Source of the DNA: Rhynchonema sp. JSB1_4
Lineage: Eukaryota > Nematoda > Chromadorea > Monhysterida > Xyalidae
Direction of reading: 5' to 3'
DNA: 64,000 nt
Assembly (NCBI GenBank): GCA_030248065.1
Contig: JASAMV010001995.1
Coordinates: forward strand, 1 to 64,000
Shown here: in pieces, positions 29,143-40,661 of the stretch
Position numbering within the stretch: position 1 is the stretch's first letter
How the letters are laid out: every line of letters begins with the position of its first letter
Translations under genes and position numbers: made by a program
The notes under the pieces: model-generated
The model's input: the letters and a program-made list of their open reading frames with translations, nothing else
Databases searched by the model: none
Told to the model about the DNA's origin: nothing

Positions 29143-32043
29143 ATGACCGGACTTGCGGTGTTCACCGTGTGCAGCCTGCTGACCTTGTGCATCGGCAATG
29201 TAGAAGGAATCTTTGGCTTGTTCGGCAATCGTAACAATGGAGGGGGCAATTGGTTCAATCCCAACACTGGGGGTCAGTACGGCAACAACTTTGGCCGTGG
29301 CGGTTTCTACAACAATCCGGGAGGCGGAACGGGAGCTGGTGGTGGTGGTGGCTTTCAAATACCGTTTCTGTCCGGAATAGAGAGCATCCTCAAGGACTCC
29401 TTCGGATTGGGTGGTGCGTTTGGCTCGGTTTGAAACGGCATGTCATACTTCGACGTTAATCTTAGTGATTGAACCCGTCTTCGTTTCGTGACTTTTTGTA
29501 TTTTGGACCATATCGTGAGTGGCAGATTCAGGTAACTATTGGTCGCACGATCATATATTGCATGTATAAGAATTCATCAAATCAATCCTGATTTTCACGT
29601 TCATTCACTGTGCTATTTGTGATTCTCACAAAACATTTTCGTGTGAAAATAATCTGGCAGAGCACTCACGTGGCTGCGGGTCTGAAACATTTTGGTGACT
29701 GCATGGTTTGTGTGTGATCGCGCAACGCAACGTCACTGCCCCGTCACTTTCCTGCTTCGCGATTCAGGAAAAAAGGTCGACCAATTCTGATAAAGTCATT
29801 GTGCGACCAATATATACGTAATTTAGACCATGTATAATAACCGGACACCTGACCCAGCCGAAGCACGTTTTATGCTTCAATTCGAACCATAGACTTGTTG
29901 TACATACTTCAGGTTTGTTTGGTGGACGTGTGCGACCGAATGGTGGCGGAGGTTGGGGTGGTGGAAATAATGGAGGTGACCGATTAGGCAAACTTCGTGA
30001 CTTGGAAATAGTTCGAAAAACTCCATCTCTACAAATTTTGTTATCCTTGATTTTCTTCAGGACACGGCGGCTTTGGTGGTTAGTGCATGTGCACTCGTGA
30101 AACTTCGTTCGCGAAGCTGTTTCTGGCTCATTATAGTCTTTCCTTATTACATTGGTCCAAACACCCACTCAACGTGCGATCCAGTTGCTCCTAGCTAAGG
30201 TCAAAACAGTGCGATTCACCTTGAAAATGCAAAGAAAGAGAAAATAGACCACACACGAAGAAGCCAGCGCACGAACAATGTTTCAGGCTTCTGGTGACGT
30301 TGGCGGCCTGCATGTCACGTGTGATTTCTCTTTCTTTGCATTTTCAAGGAAAGTCGTGCGCAATTTCGACCTCAGCTAGGAGTTGGCTTGCAATAATGGC
30401 TTCTTTTGACTCGCACAATAAGGAAATACTATAACTTGGAGAACGAAAGATGATTTACTAGTGTGAAGTTTATGGTTAAAATTGTGGCTCGGCTAATATC
30501 CCTGTATATTGCAGGTGGAATACCCACACTTCCACCTATTCCAGACGGTTAGCACCCGAATTCTTTAGCACTTTTCCTTGAATAAGTGTTCGCGACATGG
30601 ATGAATATGCTTCCAGGTATTGGACTACCAGACAATGGAGGTCAGGTCTACAAATTTGCATTGCGAACAATAATAAAAATAATTTAATAATTTGGTATTG
30701 AGTTTATGGTTAAATATTCACATATTGTAGGTGATCAATTCACACTGCCACCTGTTCCAACCGGTTAGTGGTCATTCACACTTCAACTCTTGTTGAACAA
30801 TGTTTGAATAATTACTTTGCCAACTTTATGGATAAATATTCGTTCAGGTGGTGAACAGCCAGACAATGAAATAAACGGAGGTCAGTGCTTATTCACACCG
30901 GGACTTGATAATGCGAATCATTTGATTGAGCAGTTATTCGCTAACGTGATGAATTTTCATTCAGGTGGTGGACCAACAGGCAATGAAATAAACGGAGGTC
31001 AGTGCTTATTCACACCTGGGACTTGATAATGAGAATCATTTGATTGAACAGTTATTCGCTAACGTGATGAATTTTCATTCAGGTGGTGGACCAACAGGCA
31101 ATGAAATAAACGGAGGTCAGTGCTTATTCACACCCGGGACTTGATAATGAGAATCAAAATAATTGAATAGTTATTTGCTAACGTGATGAATATTCATTCA
31201 GGTGGTGAACCAACAGGCAATGAAATAAACGGAGGTCAGTGCTTATTCACACCCGGGACTTGATAATGAGAATCATTTGATTGAACAGTTATTCGCTAAC
31301 GTGATGAATTTTCATTCAGGTGGTGGACCAACAGGCAATGAAATAAACGGAGGTCAGTGCTTATTCACACCCGGGACTTGATAATGAGAATCAAAATAAT
31401 TGAATAGTTATTTGCTAACGTGATGAATATTCATTCAGGTAGTGAACCAACAGGCAATGAAATAAACGGAGGTCAGTGCTTATTCACACCCGGGACTTGA
31501 TAATGAGAATCATTTGATTGAACAGTTATTCGCTAACGTGATGAATTTTCATTCAGGTGGTGGACCATCAGGCAATGAAATAAACGGAGGTCAGTGCTTA
31601 TTCACACCCGGGACTTGATAATGAGAATCAAAATGATTGAATAGTTATTTGCTAACGTGATGAATATTCATTCAGGTAGTGAACCAACAGGCAATGAAAT
31701 AAACGGAGGTCAGTGCTTATTCACACCCGGGACTTGATAATGAGAATCATTTGATTGAACAGTTATTCGCTAACGTGATGAATTTTCATTCAGGTGGTGG
31801 ACCAACAGGCAATGAAATAAACGAAGGTCAGTTGCTTATTCACATTTGAGACAATGATAAGAATCAAAATGATTGTATAACATGTTCAATTTATGAATCG
31901 TGCAGGTGAAATGGTCATTCCAGAAGCCGACAAAATTGAAGTAGGAGGTCAGTGGTTATTTCCACGAAGTCAAGACTTTTTATAGTTTTATAAAACCTTA
32001 AATAACGAGTATTCACACAGGTAATGTACCGCAAGATAGTTGA
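29143..32043 (+). CDS. Secreted glycine-rich microexon protein, family member 1 (17 exons)
   Basis: Exons are 29143-29413 (ATG), 29913-29975, 30061-30078, 30515-30547, 30617-30640, 30731-30763, nine of 33 nt (30848-31826), 31906-31947 and 32021-32043 (TGA), giving 267 residues. All junctions are phase 1 and split a Gly codon (G|GN). Internal exons are 63, 18, 33, 24, 33, 9x33 and 42 nt, all multiples of 3, so any can be skipped in frame. A signal peptide (MTGLAVFTVCSLLTLCIGNV) precedes a Gly/Asn-rich stretch and the family motif IPFLSGIESILKDSFGLG at the end of exon 1. The rest is Gly/Pro-rich with 11-residue repeats (GGPTGNEINGG type). Donors are GTGCGT, GTGACC, GTTAGT, GTCAGT and similar. 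Function unknown; the architecture resembles schistosome micro-exon genes. Transcription is unproven. Confidence 0.75.
29537..29811. mobile_element. TIR element, ATTGGTCGCAC family, copy 2
   Basis: Ends TATTGGTCGCACGATCA and TCATTGTGCGACCAATA. The body is strongly similar to 32684-32963 (for example ATAAGAATTCATCAAATCAA) and to 7713-7980. It lies in intron 1 of the glycine-rich gene at 29143. Confidence 0.78.
30188..30382. mobile_element. MITE, 195 bp, in intron 3 of the microexon gene
   Basis: Inverted arms: CTCCTAGCTAAGGTC at 30188 and its near-complement GACCTCAGCTAGGAG ending at 30382, continuing inward to CCTTGAAAATGCAAAGAAAG and its complement. Both sides are flanked by TTG, a possible 3-bp target duplication. 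Non-coding. Confidence 0.75.
30848..31826 (+). repeat. Tandem array of nine 33-nt microexons with their introns (period about 118-119 bp)
   Basis: Exons are 30848-30880, 30965-30997, 31083-31115, 31202-31234, 31320-31352, 31439-31471, 31557-31589, 31676-31708 and 31794-31826. Each is preceded by TTCATTCAG (the first by TTCGTTCAG) and followed by GTCAGT, and the introns are 84-86 bp. Exons and introns are nearly identical between units. From unit 3 onward two subtypes alternate: one encodes GGGPTGNEING after AATTTTCATTCAG, the other G(G/S)EPTGNEING after AATATTCATTCAG, so the later expansion may have been by dimers of about 237 bp. The first unit (EQPDNEING) is the most diverged. Confidence 0.9.
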
Positions 32044-32284
32044 ACATGCGTTGCCAGGTGTCCGTCGAAATGTGTTACTGTGCGCAGGCAAAATTAATCA
32101 AAACTTTATAAATAATTCGAACTGATTATTACATGATCTGTTTGTTTACATATTTATTATACCGTTACTATACACTAGGTCAAATCACTCCTCGAAAATC
32201 AAATTTGGGAAAATACATAAACGGTGATGTTGCACAGCAAAACACATGAATTTCCAAACGATTGACTTCAGTGATGTGGTTGGG

Positions 32285-32640
32285 GAGTATGGGGGGGGGT
32301 ATTACCCCCCAACTGCTAGGTAGCTTTCTTGCTTCGAAACCCATACCCCACAAACTGGCTAGCTAGCTTTCTTGGTCCGGTCACCAAGTAAAAAAAGTGT
32401 TGATTTTAGTGCCAAAATGACCATTTTATAGGCCAAAATGGTCAAATTCGGTCAAATTTTCTCACAAGTGCACAAAAATACGCATTTTAAGGCTTATTTT
32501 AGCATAATTTTGACCAATTTTTATACCCCTGTTTTTGACTTCTGGACCAATACCCCTCCCCCCTCGGGGTACCCGGCTAGCTGGCTAGCTTTCTTGCGCC
32601 GACCCCTCCAGCTACATAGCTAGCTTTCTTGCTCGGACTA
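32285..32640. repeat. Word-rich repeat with reiterated GCTAGCTTTCTTG
   Basis: GCTAGCTTTCTTG-like words recur at about 32320, 32364, 32580 and 32617, around an A+T-rich centre with G-runs and C-runs at the edges (GGGGGGGGGTATTACCCCCC near 32291). The pattern of a non-coding body bounded by one reiterated word is like the hAT elements at 1349 and 28089, but I could not find clean termini. Confidence 0.5.
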
Positions 32641-32683
32641 ACTTATGTACATCACAGATTGACTTGTCACAACGCACGACAAA

Positions 32684-32963
32684 TATTGATCGCACAATGA
32701 CCATATAAGAATTCATCAAATCAATCCTGATTTTCACGTTCAGTCACCCTGAACCACTGTGCTAGGTATTTGTGATTCTCACAAAATATTTTCAGCTGAA
32801 AATAAACTGACAGAGCACCCACGTTGCTGCGGGTCTGAAACATTTTGGTGACTGCATTCTTTGTGTGTGATCGCGCAATGCAACGTCATTGCCCCGTCAC
32901 TTTCAAGCTTTACGATTCAGGAAAAAACTTGAACAATTCTTATAAAGTCATTGTGCGACCAAT
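32684..32963. mobile_element. TIR element, ATTGGTCGCAC family, copy 3
   Basis: Ends TATTGATCGCACAATGA and TCATTGTGCGACCAATA, with a body matching copy 2 at 29537-29811 closely. It lies downstream of the first microexon gene. Confidence 0.78.
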
Positions 32964-33019
32964 ATCACCCAACACATCACGGTACTGTCTGCCGTGCATG
33001 CCAGTTGTTCATTTTGCTT

Positions 33020-33357
33020 GTACGAGGTCCGTCCATCAGCTCATCTCACTTGTGATGCTGCTGGCCGACATGTTCCCTTCCTCCACGTTATAGTGAAAGA
33101 GAAATTGAGCTTCCGAAAAAAATATTTTTGCCCCGAAATTGTGGTTTTTATGAAATCGACGGCTTTTATCCATTTTAATTTAATTTAATCTTAAATTTGA
33201 ACGAATTCAATCTTTTTCGACACATTTTATTATTTTTTTAGTTTTTTTGCAAAATCGGTCACACTCAATTTCTCTTTCATTAGAACGTGGAAGAAGGGAA
33301 CGAACCAGCCAGCAGCAACAAAAAGTGCCATGAGCTGGTGGATGGACTATACTGTAC
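33020..33357. mobile_element. Long-armed foldback element
   Basis: The left half reads GTCCGTCCATCAGCTCAT, then TGCTGCTGGC, TTCCCTTCCTCCACGTT and GTGAAAGAGAAATTGAG. The right half is its inverted, slightly diverged copy (CTCAATTTCTCTTTCAT, AACGTGGAAGAAGGGAA, GCCAGCAGCA, ATGAGCTGGTGGATGGAC). The arms are about 100 bases. The outer words are shared with 4574-4940. Confidence 0.7.
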
Positions 33358-33633
33358 ATATTACACGTACCATGTTTCAATATACAACACAGAGTACCCA
33401 GCGGTTATTCCAGTTTTACGCTGATCGCAAACACGTGCAGTGGGGTCATGCTTCTCAGGTTTGTTGATATCCAAGGTAAGGTAGGAATTAGTGAGAATAC
33501 ACCCATGATGACCCGTCGATCCAGAGTGCTTGGCAACCACCAAGGGTAGAACAAATTAAGCACAGGATTTCACCTTTTGTTACCAACGCGTCCGAAACGT
33601 ACGAAACCTGCTTAATTCTTGCCGGAGTTTTCC

Positions 33634-34045
33634 GGTTACAGCCCCTGGGGCTCTATTCGGTAGTAGGTGGGAAATCGGATTTTGAACATTATTTTTATTT
33701 CCTAATAGAGCCCCATGGGGCTTTATTCGAACCATCTTCCGAATAGAGCCCCATGTAAAACTTTTGTACTTTTTGAATGTGGTTCGGTTATGCAGCGCGT
33801 TTTGTGCCGAGTAGATATGTACTTGGTGTATAGACGCTATTCAGGATCTATGCGAAAGAAAAGCAAAAACTTTGACCAAAAATTACGAACTGTCAAATAA
33901 AATAGCTAGTCTTGTTCCTATTTATCAGTAAATTTAGACCATAAACTGGGCACCCGAACGAAAAAATTCCGAATAGAGCCCCATGGAGCTCAATTTGGAA
34001 CATTTCCCACCGAGGCTCCATTCCGGGGAGGGTGGGGCCGTAACC
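33634..34045. mobile_element. TIR element with reiterated AATAGAGCCCC words
   Basis: Ends GGTTACAGCCCC (33634-33645) and GGGGCCGTAACC (34034-34045) are inverted, 11 of 12 bases matching. CTCTATTCGG / CCGAATAGAGCCCCATG occurs several times inside in both orientations. The CTCTATT word links it to the block in Cdc42 intron 1. I found no target duplication. Confidence 0.6.
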
Positions 34046-34481
34046 TAAAAACTGCACTTAAAACAGAATAATTTGAAAGCGGGATCCATGCAAGAAAAGC
34101 TAACTTTACCGACTTTCAAAATGAAAAACTTTAAAAAAGACTTAAAAACGCTTTCTTCAACACCTGACAGCTTAGCTGACATGTTTAGAGACGATTAGGC
34201 CAAGGTCGGCAACAACCTTATAATTTTGAAAAAAAACAAATTTTCCAACCTACGCTAAAGATTGAGTCCCGTGGGAGCATGGTTGCTACTACGGTACATA
34301 TCCACAGTTGTTCATGGTTTTCTTCCTAAGCAGGCGGCAAATGACGTGCTTTCACAAAAAATACGCGGCTTTGCCGATCGAAAAAAAGCAGAAAATTGTT
34401 ATTCCCATTTACGGGAAGGTAGAGTGGAGAATCTTTATTATTCATTAGTTTCATTTTCAAAAACACAAAATCAATGCAAAC

Positions 34482-35582
34482 ATGACTTCCCGGTTTGCGG
34501 CGTTCTCCGTCTGCACTCTGCTGGTCTTGTCCATCGGCAATGTTGAAGGAATCTTTGGTGGTCTGTTCAACAATATGCTTGGTGGAGGGGGAGACGGAGG
34601 AGGAGGCTTAGGGGGCGGTGGCTCTCAATTACCGTTCCTTCCTGGAATAGCGAGCATCATCCAGGACTCCCTCGGATTGGGTGGTGCGTTGGCTCGGTCA
34701 CAACTCATGCCTCCCCAGTGTTGAATTTGGTAATCAATCCGGTCTGGATATTTTGCACTATGTATGTATGTATGTATTTCGAGATTTGCTGATTTTGATC
34801 AGCGTAAAAATAACATGGTTGTTCATCATCAGCTGTCTTGGAGCAAAATCATAACCGGACTAGAGCGACCGAGTTTCGCACAGGAAGCATGTTTTCTGTC
34901 TCTACTTCAATTCCAAGCAGTCTTGATGGTTTCGTACTTCAGGGCTGTTTGGAGGAAATGTGCAACCGATAGGGGGCGGAGGTTCGGGAGGAAATATTGG
35001 AGGTTGGCGATCACTCAAACTTTGAAATTTGAATCAGAATCATGGTTTTGTTGATAAATTTTCTATACTGATTTTTTCCCAGGTATTGACAACATAGGCG
35101 GCGGCGGAGGCGGAGGCGTCTTGGGTGGTAAGCGCATGCATTTGAGCGCTTTATCATTGTACATGTTTTGTTTTTACTCACATTTCTGGCTAAATATTGA
35201 CTCAGGAAACAATGGAAACAACGGAAATAATGGAGGTCAGCAATCACTTGAACATGACGTGGTTTCACATTCTTAAACAATGTTACAATTTGTGGCTAAA
35301 TATATCCTCATATTGTAGGCGCAGGTGGTTTCGCAACCAAAATGCCGCCTCCTCCACTGGGTTTGTGTTAGCGCTCACTTACACATCAACACTTGTCTTT
35401 GATATCAGCTACCAGTTTTTGGTTGAACAAATATTCATTCAGGTGGTGGAGAAGCACAACAAGCTCCATATGGCTGGGGGCGTCAAAGTTGGGGGCGGAG
35501 GTCAGTGACCATTTCCATGAAGTCAAAACTAGCAAATGGCTAGTTCTATAAAAACAACTTTATAAAATCATACAGGAAATGA
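34482..35582 (+). CDS. Secreted glycine-rich microexon protein, family member 2 (7 exons)
   Basis: Exons 34482-34683 (ATG), 34943-35002, 35083-35127, 35206-35235, 35319-35360, 35443-35500 and a last one from 35576. Junctions through exon 5 are phase 1 and internal exons are 60, 45, 30 and 42 nt. A signal peptide (RFAAFSVCTLLVLSIGNVEG) is followed by Gly-rich sequence and the family motif LPFLPGIASIIQDSLGLG at the end of exon 1. Exon 2 (GLFGGNVQPI...) is homologous to exon 2 of member 1 (GLFGGRVRPN...). Exon 6 is 58 nt, not a multiple of 3; joined to 35576 it stops almost at once (TGA 35580-35582), giving about 147 residues. Read in phase 1 the last exon would stay open for about 35 residues, so an indel or another splice is possible. 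Function unknown. Confidence 0.7.
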
Positions 35583-36308
35583 AGCAATTGAAGATGCGTT
35601 TGGTGTCCATCAAGATGAAAAGTTGTGCGCAAAGGAAATATACGTGATCTGTCAGTCTGTTTCTTGTCCCGTTACCTAAGGTCCAATAACTCCTGTGATT
35701 TGGTTGGGCACCATTTAGGCCAAATTTGAGAAAGACACATAAACGGCGATGATGAGCAAACACATGAGCTTGCAAATATGTAGTGCCCTGTCACAAAGCA
35801 CGACCAGGAATCTGAATCATTCTTTTATAATTACTCCACAGCTCAACACTCAAAACATGTCCTGAAAGTTGTATACCTCTAGGCCTCAGCGATGCTTGGT
35901 TTGGCCCGGTTCACCGCTGCCCGATTTGAGAGACGGAAAGAAATGCATTGTTTGTGTATGCAATGAAAGTATTGTGCTGTACACGATCTCCATCTTACGA
36001 TTCAGGCTGCTCAACAATAGAATAAAATGCGTCTGAATAGATGCCACAAGCAAAGTTGGGTTCAGCAAGCCGCGTCCCGAACATGAAAGCGCTACCGCCA
36101 GGCGGAGAGCATTATGACTTACCATTCAACTCCTACCCTCCAAAATTTTGATATGAGCTGCTTTGTATCCGTTTTCAGAATAGATGATCACGTATATCAA
36201 GAAAACAACATTTGTACAGTTCCGCCCATTATATCTTCCTTCTACATATAGTTTGTTCTTGAAAACGGTTGCAAAACAGTTGGATCACGTTAGTCTCCAG
36301 ACCCGAAG
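35583..36308. other. Spacer between family members 2 and 3
   Basis: No gene is recognised. The segment just after 35576 is homologous to the sequence after the last exon of member 1 (GCGTT...GGTGTCC), showing that the duplication extended past the coding end. Confidence 0.45.
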
Positions 36309-37509
36309 ATGACCCGATTAAAGCTGTTCGTGTGCATCGCGTTGTGCGCAACCGTCGGCTGTAGCGTTGTGGAGGCTCAGCAATTTGACTTAGCGAGTCT
36401 ATTTCGTCTGTTCAGTGGCGATGGTGGTGGTGGTGGCACGGGCATTCCGTTCGTCAGTGGCATATTCAGCATCATCGCCGATTCTTTCAAATTGCTCGGC
36501 AAGTTGACTTTCTCTGACACACTGTGACTTTTCAGCGATTACGCCTCCGGACAAGCGAGTGCAAGTTGTAAATGTCGGAAACGGGAAAATGTTGGAAAAC
36601 GCTCACAAACACAAACCAATGGAAATATGACTCTATCTGTTCATATGAAAGTTGAAATACAAGAGGCAAACAAGTTTCTCAAGTATACCGGGCTCAGACC
36701 CTGACCTACGACGAAATTGTTGAGGCCGTTGGATTTCTCGACACTGAACCGCCTCCCGTAATACCGAACGTGTTGTTTTTGCCGTCAGATGCTTCCGTGT
36801 TTAGCAGGGACCAAGTTTTGATAGAAGCAGAAGAAAGAAGGGGAAGATTTTTTTGCACTTTCTCGGTAACCTTTTTTCCGTAACTTTAAATTCCCCGATC
36901 CGATTGAGACCAAATTACGCACGCATGTGTAGCATGAGTGGATGCAAGTATTTTTAGGCTATTTATCAATTGCTACTTTCTTGGCATTTATGTGAGCAAA
37001 AGAATATTTCACACTCAACACGAGAATAAATCACGAAAGCCCTATTTGGGGACATGCGCTCTCGATAAAAATTTCGTTTTATTTCAGGTGTCGGAGGAGG
37101 GGGAAGAGGAGGAGGAAGAGGAGGAGGCGGAGGTGGTGGAGGAGGAGGAGGTGGTGGAGGCGGAGGAGGTGGTGGAGGTGGAGGAGGAGGACCACCACCA
37201 GATGGAGGTGGAGGAGGAGGAGGAGGAGAAGGAGGAGGACCACCGCCACCAGGACCACCAGGTGGCCAACAAGGCGGAGGAGGGCAACAAGGTCGCGGAA
37301 GGGGACAACGTGGAAGTCGCCAAAACTGGAACCAAAACGGCACGTCTGCGTATTGTAACATGTCGTACTCTTCATGGCTTAGCCGACTACGTATACCAAC
37401 ATATATGGTGGGCAATAAGCAAGAAACTTTACCATTTAGGTTACCGTGGATGAATGAAAGCGCGAACGCGATACGGTCAGAAGAACACTACGAGCGGTAT
37501 CAACTTTAA
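36309..37509 (+). CDS. Secreted glycine-rich protein, family member 3 (2 exons, GC-AG intron)
   Basis: Exon 1 is 36309-36498. It has a signal peptide (LKLFVCIALCATVGCSVVEA), a short Gly-run and the family motif IPFVSGIFSIIADSFKLL. It is 190 nt ending in phase 1, exactly as in member 4, if the donor is GCAAGT at 36499, the favoured GC-type donor; continuing instead reaches a stop at 36527. Exon 2 is 37088-37509, after ATTTCAG. In phase 1 it encodes a long Gly-run with PPP, PPDGG and PPGPPGGQQGG interruptions, an RGRGQRGSRQNWNQN stretch, and about 60 less repetitive C-terminal residues ending at TAA. The total is 203 residues. Further small exons in the 589-bp intron are possible. Glu-rich or Pro-rich readings of the same DNA in other frames are shadows. 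Confidence 0.68.
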
Positions 37510-38833
37510 AGGCAAGATCCACTCTCATATCTCATGGGCTTGGCATGGATATAATGTCAACTTTCGCTTGAGCTGCCTTTTGCGATAGAGTTGGCGCACC
37601 AATTTCTCCAGCGTAAAAGTTGTTCCCACTTACCAAATGAACAGCTTTTGCACTGGTCGAAATCAGTACGCCAAGTCTATCGCAAAGTACAGCTGAACCA
37701 AAGTTTGCCTATGCCTATGCCAAGTTCATGCCAGTGCATTTGCCTTCAAAATTGATACGGAACTACATTATGTTGACATGAATGCTGTATACTTTTTATA
37801 CTGTCTGAGCTCTGCGTGTACTGTACAATTAATTTCTCCTTTCCAAAAGACTTTCCACCACTTGCGGTAAGCTACGCGCAGGTATTGACATCAGCTTCAA
37901 GATCAGATTGGAATTTTTGCGTGCGTATTGATAAACTTCCAACGCGCCGCCTTATTTCTCATTTACGGCTTTACCGATCGATGCTGACTTCGCGATCTCA
38001 CAGAAACATGGTGCAGCACATGAAAGATGGTGCATTTGCTTTCCCACGTCGCAATGAATTGAATCGTTGCTGTGAGACTCGTCGTGCAAGTCCATGAACA
38101 AGTTCTCTCAATGTCGAATCAGTCATTATCACCCCTGATTTTCGCTGTATTCATGTCACACAGCAGCGTCTCTCCAACCGACACCGTCGTTTGATCGACT
38201 CCTGACCGCAAAATCTACCAAACACAAAATAAAGCCGCATATCGATCTTTATATATTCACAAGACACCCAATCCAGCTACATGCAGCTGAACATTCAACG
38301 ATAGGATCACCCGCTGGGGATAAGCATTCACAAACGGCTGTCAATTGTACAGTATGTGATGCCCGTCGCCTGTTGTACGTCGTGCCCGAACCGTGTTGAG
38401 TCTGAGACTGGTTTCACTTCAACAACGAGCGTTCGCAGCAGAGCACAACACACGTACTAGATATTCGGTTATGATCGGACCACAGTGTGAGAGCGGACAA
38501 AAGTCCACATTCTTGTTAATAAATGGACAACTTCATCCCTAAAACATGTGATATCCAGCATCGGTCGCTGGTATGTGGCTTGGTCGGTACTCCATATCAA
38601 GGTTTGGTTACGCACGCCATTCAACTAGAGGTCCATAACAAACATCGATGACCTTTCTTGGAAGGCACATAATCTGACTTTCAAATCAGATCACGTAGGA
38701 TAGTTTTCAGGCGAAAACAAGCGAAGGTTGGTTTACACAAACAAAGCTTCGTTTCAATGCTTGCAACGGTGGTCTGAAGCCTATGCGCGTTGCACATCGT
38801 CATTGGAAATATTTATTTAAAAAAAAACAAAAA
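37510..38833. other. Spacer between family members 3 and 4
   Basis: No gene is recognised. It should hold the 3' end of member 3 and the promoter of member 4. Nothing else is supportable. Confidence 0.45.
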
Positions 38834-39295
38834 ATGGACAGATTTAAGCTGTGTGTATGCATTGTGCTGCTCTGCTCCGTCGGATGCAATGTTGTGAAGG
38901 GATTTAGTTTGGAAGACCTACTCGGTTTGTTGCAAAAGAACGAGAATGGTGGAAACAACGCCAACCCGCCACTTGTCGGTGGGATACTTAGCATCATCAA
39001 GGATTCGTTAAAAATGCTCAATGGTAGCCTCGCCGCATTTTTTGAAGTTTTAATTGCTTCATCACGCAACTGCTGCTATATCTTCAGGTTTGGGCAAAGG
39101 CGGTGGTGGGCGACCCAACCCGAAACCCGACCCAGGCTAGTGATTGAATTTTTTGGTCACTAAACAGAACGTAGGCAAAACATCCAAGGCACGAGTAACT
39201 CTTCAGGGACTGGAGGTAAAGGAGGCGGCGGTGGTGGAGGAGGAGGAGGTGAAGGAGGAGGTGGAGGCGAAAACGAATACGTTGACTACGTATGA
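38834..39295 (+). CDS. Secreted glycine-rich protein, family member 4 (3 exons)
   Basis: Exons 38834-39023 (ATG), 39088-39135 and 39207-39295 (TGA) give 108 residues, all phase-1 junctions. The signal peptide (FKLCVCIVLLCSVGCNVVKG) is followed by SLEDLLGLLQ and the family motif PPLVGGILSIIKDSLKMLNG. Exon 2 (48 nt) gives LGKGGGGRPNPKPDP and ends at a GC donor (CCAG|GCTAGT). Exon 3 is Gly-rich and ends in the acidic tail ENEYVDYV. Introns are only 64 and 71 bp. Exon 1 has the same length and phase as member 3, and exon 2 with its GC donor is conserved in the decayed member 5. Function unknown. Confidence 0.72.
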
Positions 39296-39892
39296 TGGAC
39301 AAGGGGGAAACACGGTCCAAAACAGTACGTTAGCATACAATTCCTCGTCACCTGCCGACCGCTCGTTGAAATAAGGATGTCATTTCAGTTCCTGCGCACA
39401 GATGGCAAGGAAAGATGATTGCAAACTTGAACTAATCGCAGTCACCACACGATTTGTTTTTTGATCGCAAGCTTTGGTGTTACCACTGGTGTTTTTTGTT
39501 GGTCAATGTTTTTTAATCGGGTGGTAAAGCAATTCACGCATGAAATTTGACTTTGATTTGACTTATGATAAGAAACGCTTTTAAAACTACGGTTTATTAA
39601 TCCGAACAGTTAAACTGTTGATTTTGCTCATCGTAGGACATTCTCTACGCTTTTGGATTTCTTCATTCTGTTCATGTAAACCGGTAGATATGAGCAAGAA
39701 GTACACAAAACAGTACCTTAAGTGAACACAAAGCAGAGTTCCTGATGAAGTACAGTATAAAAACCACAATGTTGTATAAACACAACGAAACCTACAAACT
39801 GTCACACCGCGGTGACTGCCAACATGCTCATCACGATGTTATCCGCCGAAAGAAAGTACCGCATAATAATCATAAAATTTCAAAATTTTGCT

Positions 39893-40318
39893 TCAATTTT
39901 TGTTAAACAGCTGTTTCAAAATCAGGTTTTTATCCACTGGTTGCCAGGGATAGGGCCACCATCGCATCACCGGCTTAGCGGTCGTCGTGGTTGTGTGACC
40001 AGGCGGGGGCGGATGGTTGAAACGCCAGAAACGCGGCCAAAGCTCGAAGCCGACAGTGCTGTCGAAGACCGTCTGCTGTGTCTCTGCTGAAAAAAAGCGT
40101 AATTTTGACCTTCGATTACCGTGAAAACTCATTAAAGCAAGAAGCGTGGATAACGTGTCCGACCTACATGTATGTATGTATGCCGTCAGTCATTAGAATA
40201 ACTTACATTTGGTTTTTGTATGTCTTGAAGTTAGAGTCGAGACTCCCGAACAGCCAATGCACATAGACAGCAGCGCGATTGCAGCCAATGCCAAACAAAT
40301 CTTGCAGTTGATGAACAT
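39893..40318 (-). CDS. Small Trp/Pro-rich secreted protein A (2 exons)
   Basis: Exon 1 is 40207-40318 (ATG at 40318, donor GTAAGT, phase 1) and exon 2 is 39893-40086 (TGA), together 102 residues. A signal peptide (CLALAAIALLSMCIGC) is followed by a Ser/Thr-rich link, then the conserved core FELWPRFWRFNHPPPPG, a Thr-run (TTTTTAKPVM), RWWPYPWQPVDK and a short C-terminal helix. No Cys remains after the leader. Protein B (42752-43210) is a clear paralogue with the same exon layout but a different intron phase. A TATATAA lies about 105 bases upstream. I know of no named family; a secreted, possibly short-linear or antimicrobial-type peptide is only a guess. Confidence 0.78.
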
Positions 40319-40419
40319 TGTCGAAAATGAAACACACAGCTTGATGTGACGGCACAACTATGAGAAATGGTACACGACAACCTTACTCCGGTTAGATCAC
40401 AGATAAGACAAATGTGTTA

Positions 40420-40426
40420 TTATATA
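40420..40426 (-). promoter_or_regulatory. TATA box of secreted protein A
   Basis: TATATAA on the minus strand, about 100 bases upstream of the ATG at 40318, within GAGTTTATATAATAA. Position and sequence fit a core promoter; the start site itself is not visible. Confidence 0.45.
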
Positions 40427-40661
40427 AACTCGTCACAAAGTGTGACTGATTTTTGCTCAGTAAAGAAGTCTCAGCGGTATAACAACGTGCCGAACATCAC
40501 GACTCGTGTCACAAGATCAAGTACCAGATAAACAACTACAGTAAGTTACCTTCCCGTCTGGACCATTTTTTGCCTCTGCTTTTGCCACGGTGCGGACATT
40601 TGGGACGTTGTTAGAGACGCGCAAGTTATTTTGGTATGTAATCGCAAAGCTATGGTAGACG

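Noticed and set aside
30848..31826. Regular direct repeats with unique-looking spacers, CRISPR-like in spacing
   Set aside because: Spacers are near-identical introns, repeats are coding 33-nt exons with AG and GT borders, and the sequence is animal nuclear DNA.
34762..34782. TATG microsatellite and similar CATA runs near 41510-41600
   Set aside because: Ordinary simple repeats with no further signal.
36660..36830. Frame with TYDEIVEAVGFLDTEPPP, faintly like a transposase N-terminus
   Set aside because: Short, no ends, no catalytic motif; lies in the intron of family member 3.
36938..37453. Glu-rich plus-strand frame and Pro- or Ser-rich minus-strand frames
   Set aside because: They are other readings of the GGN repeat. 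The phase-1 frame after ATTTCAG continues family member 3 and ends in non-repetitive sequence.
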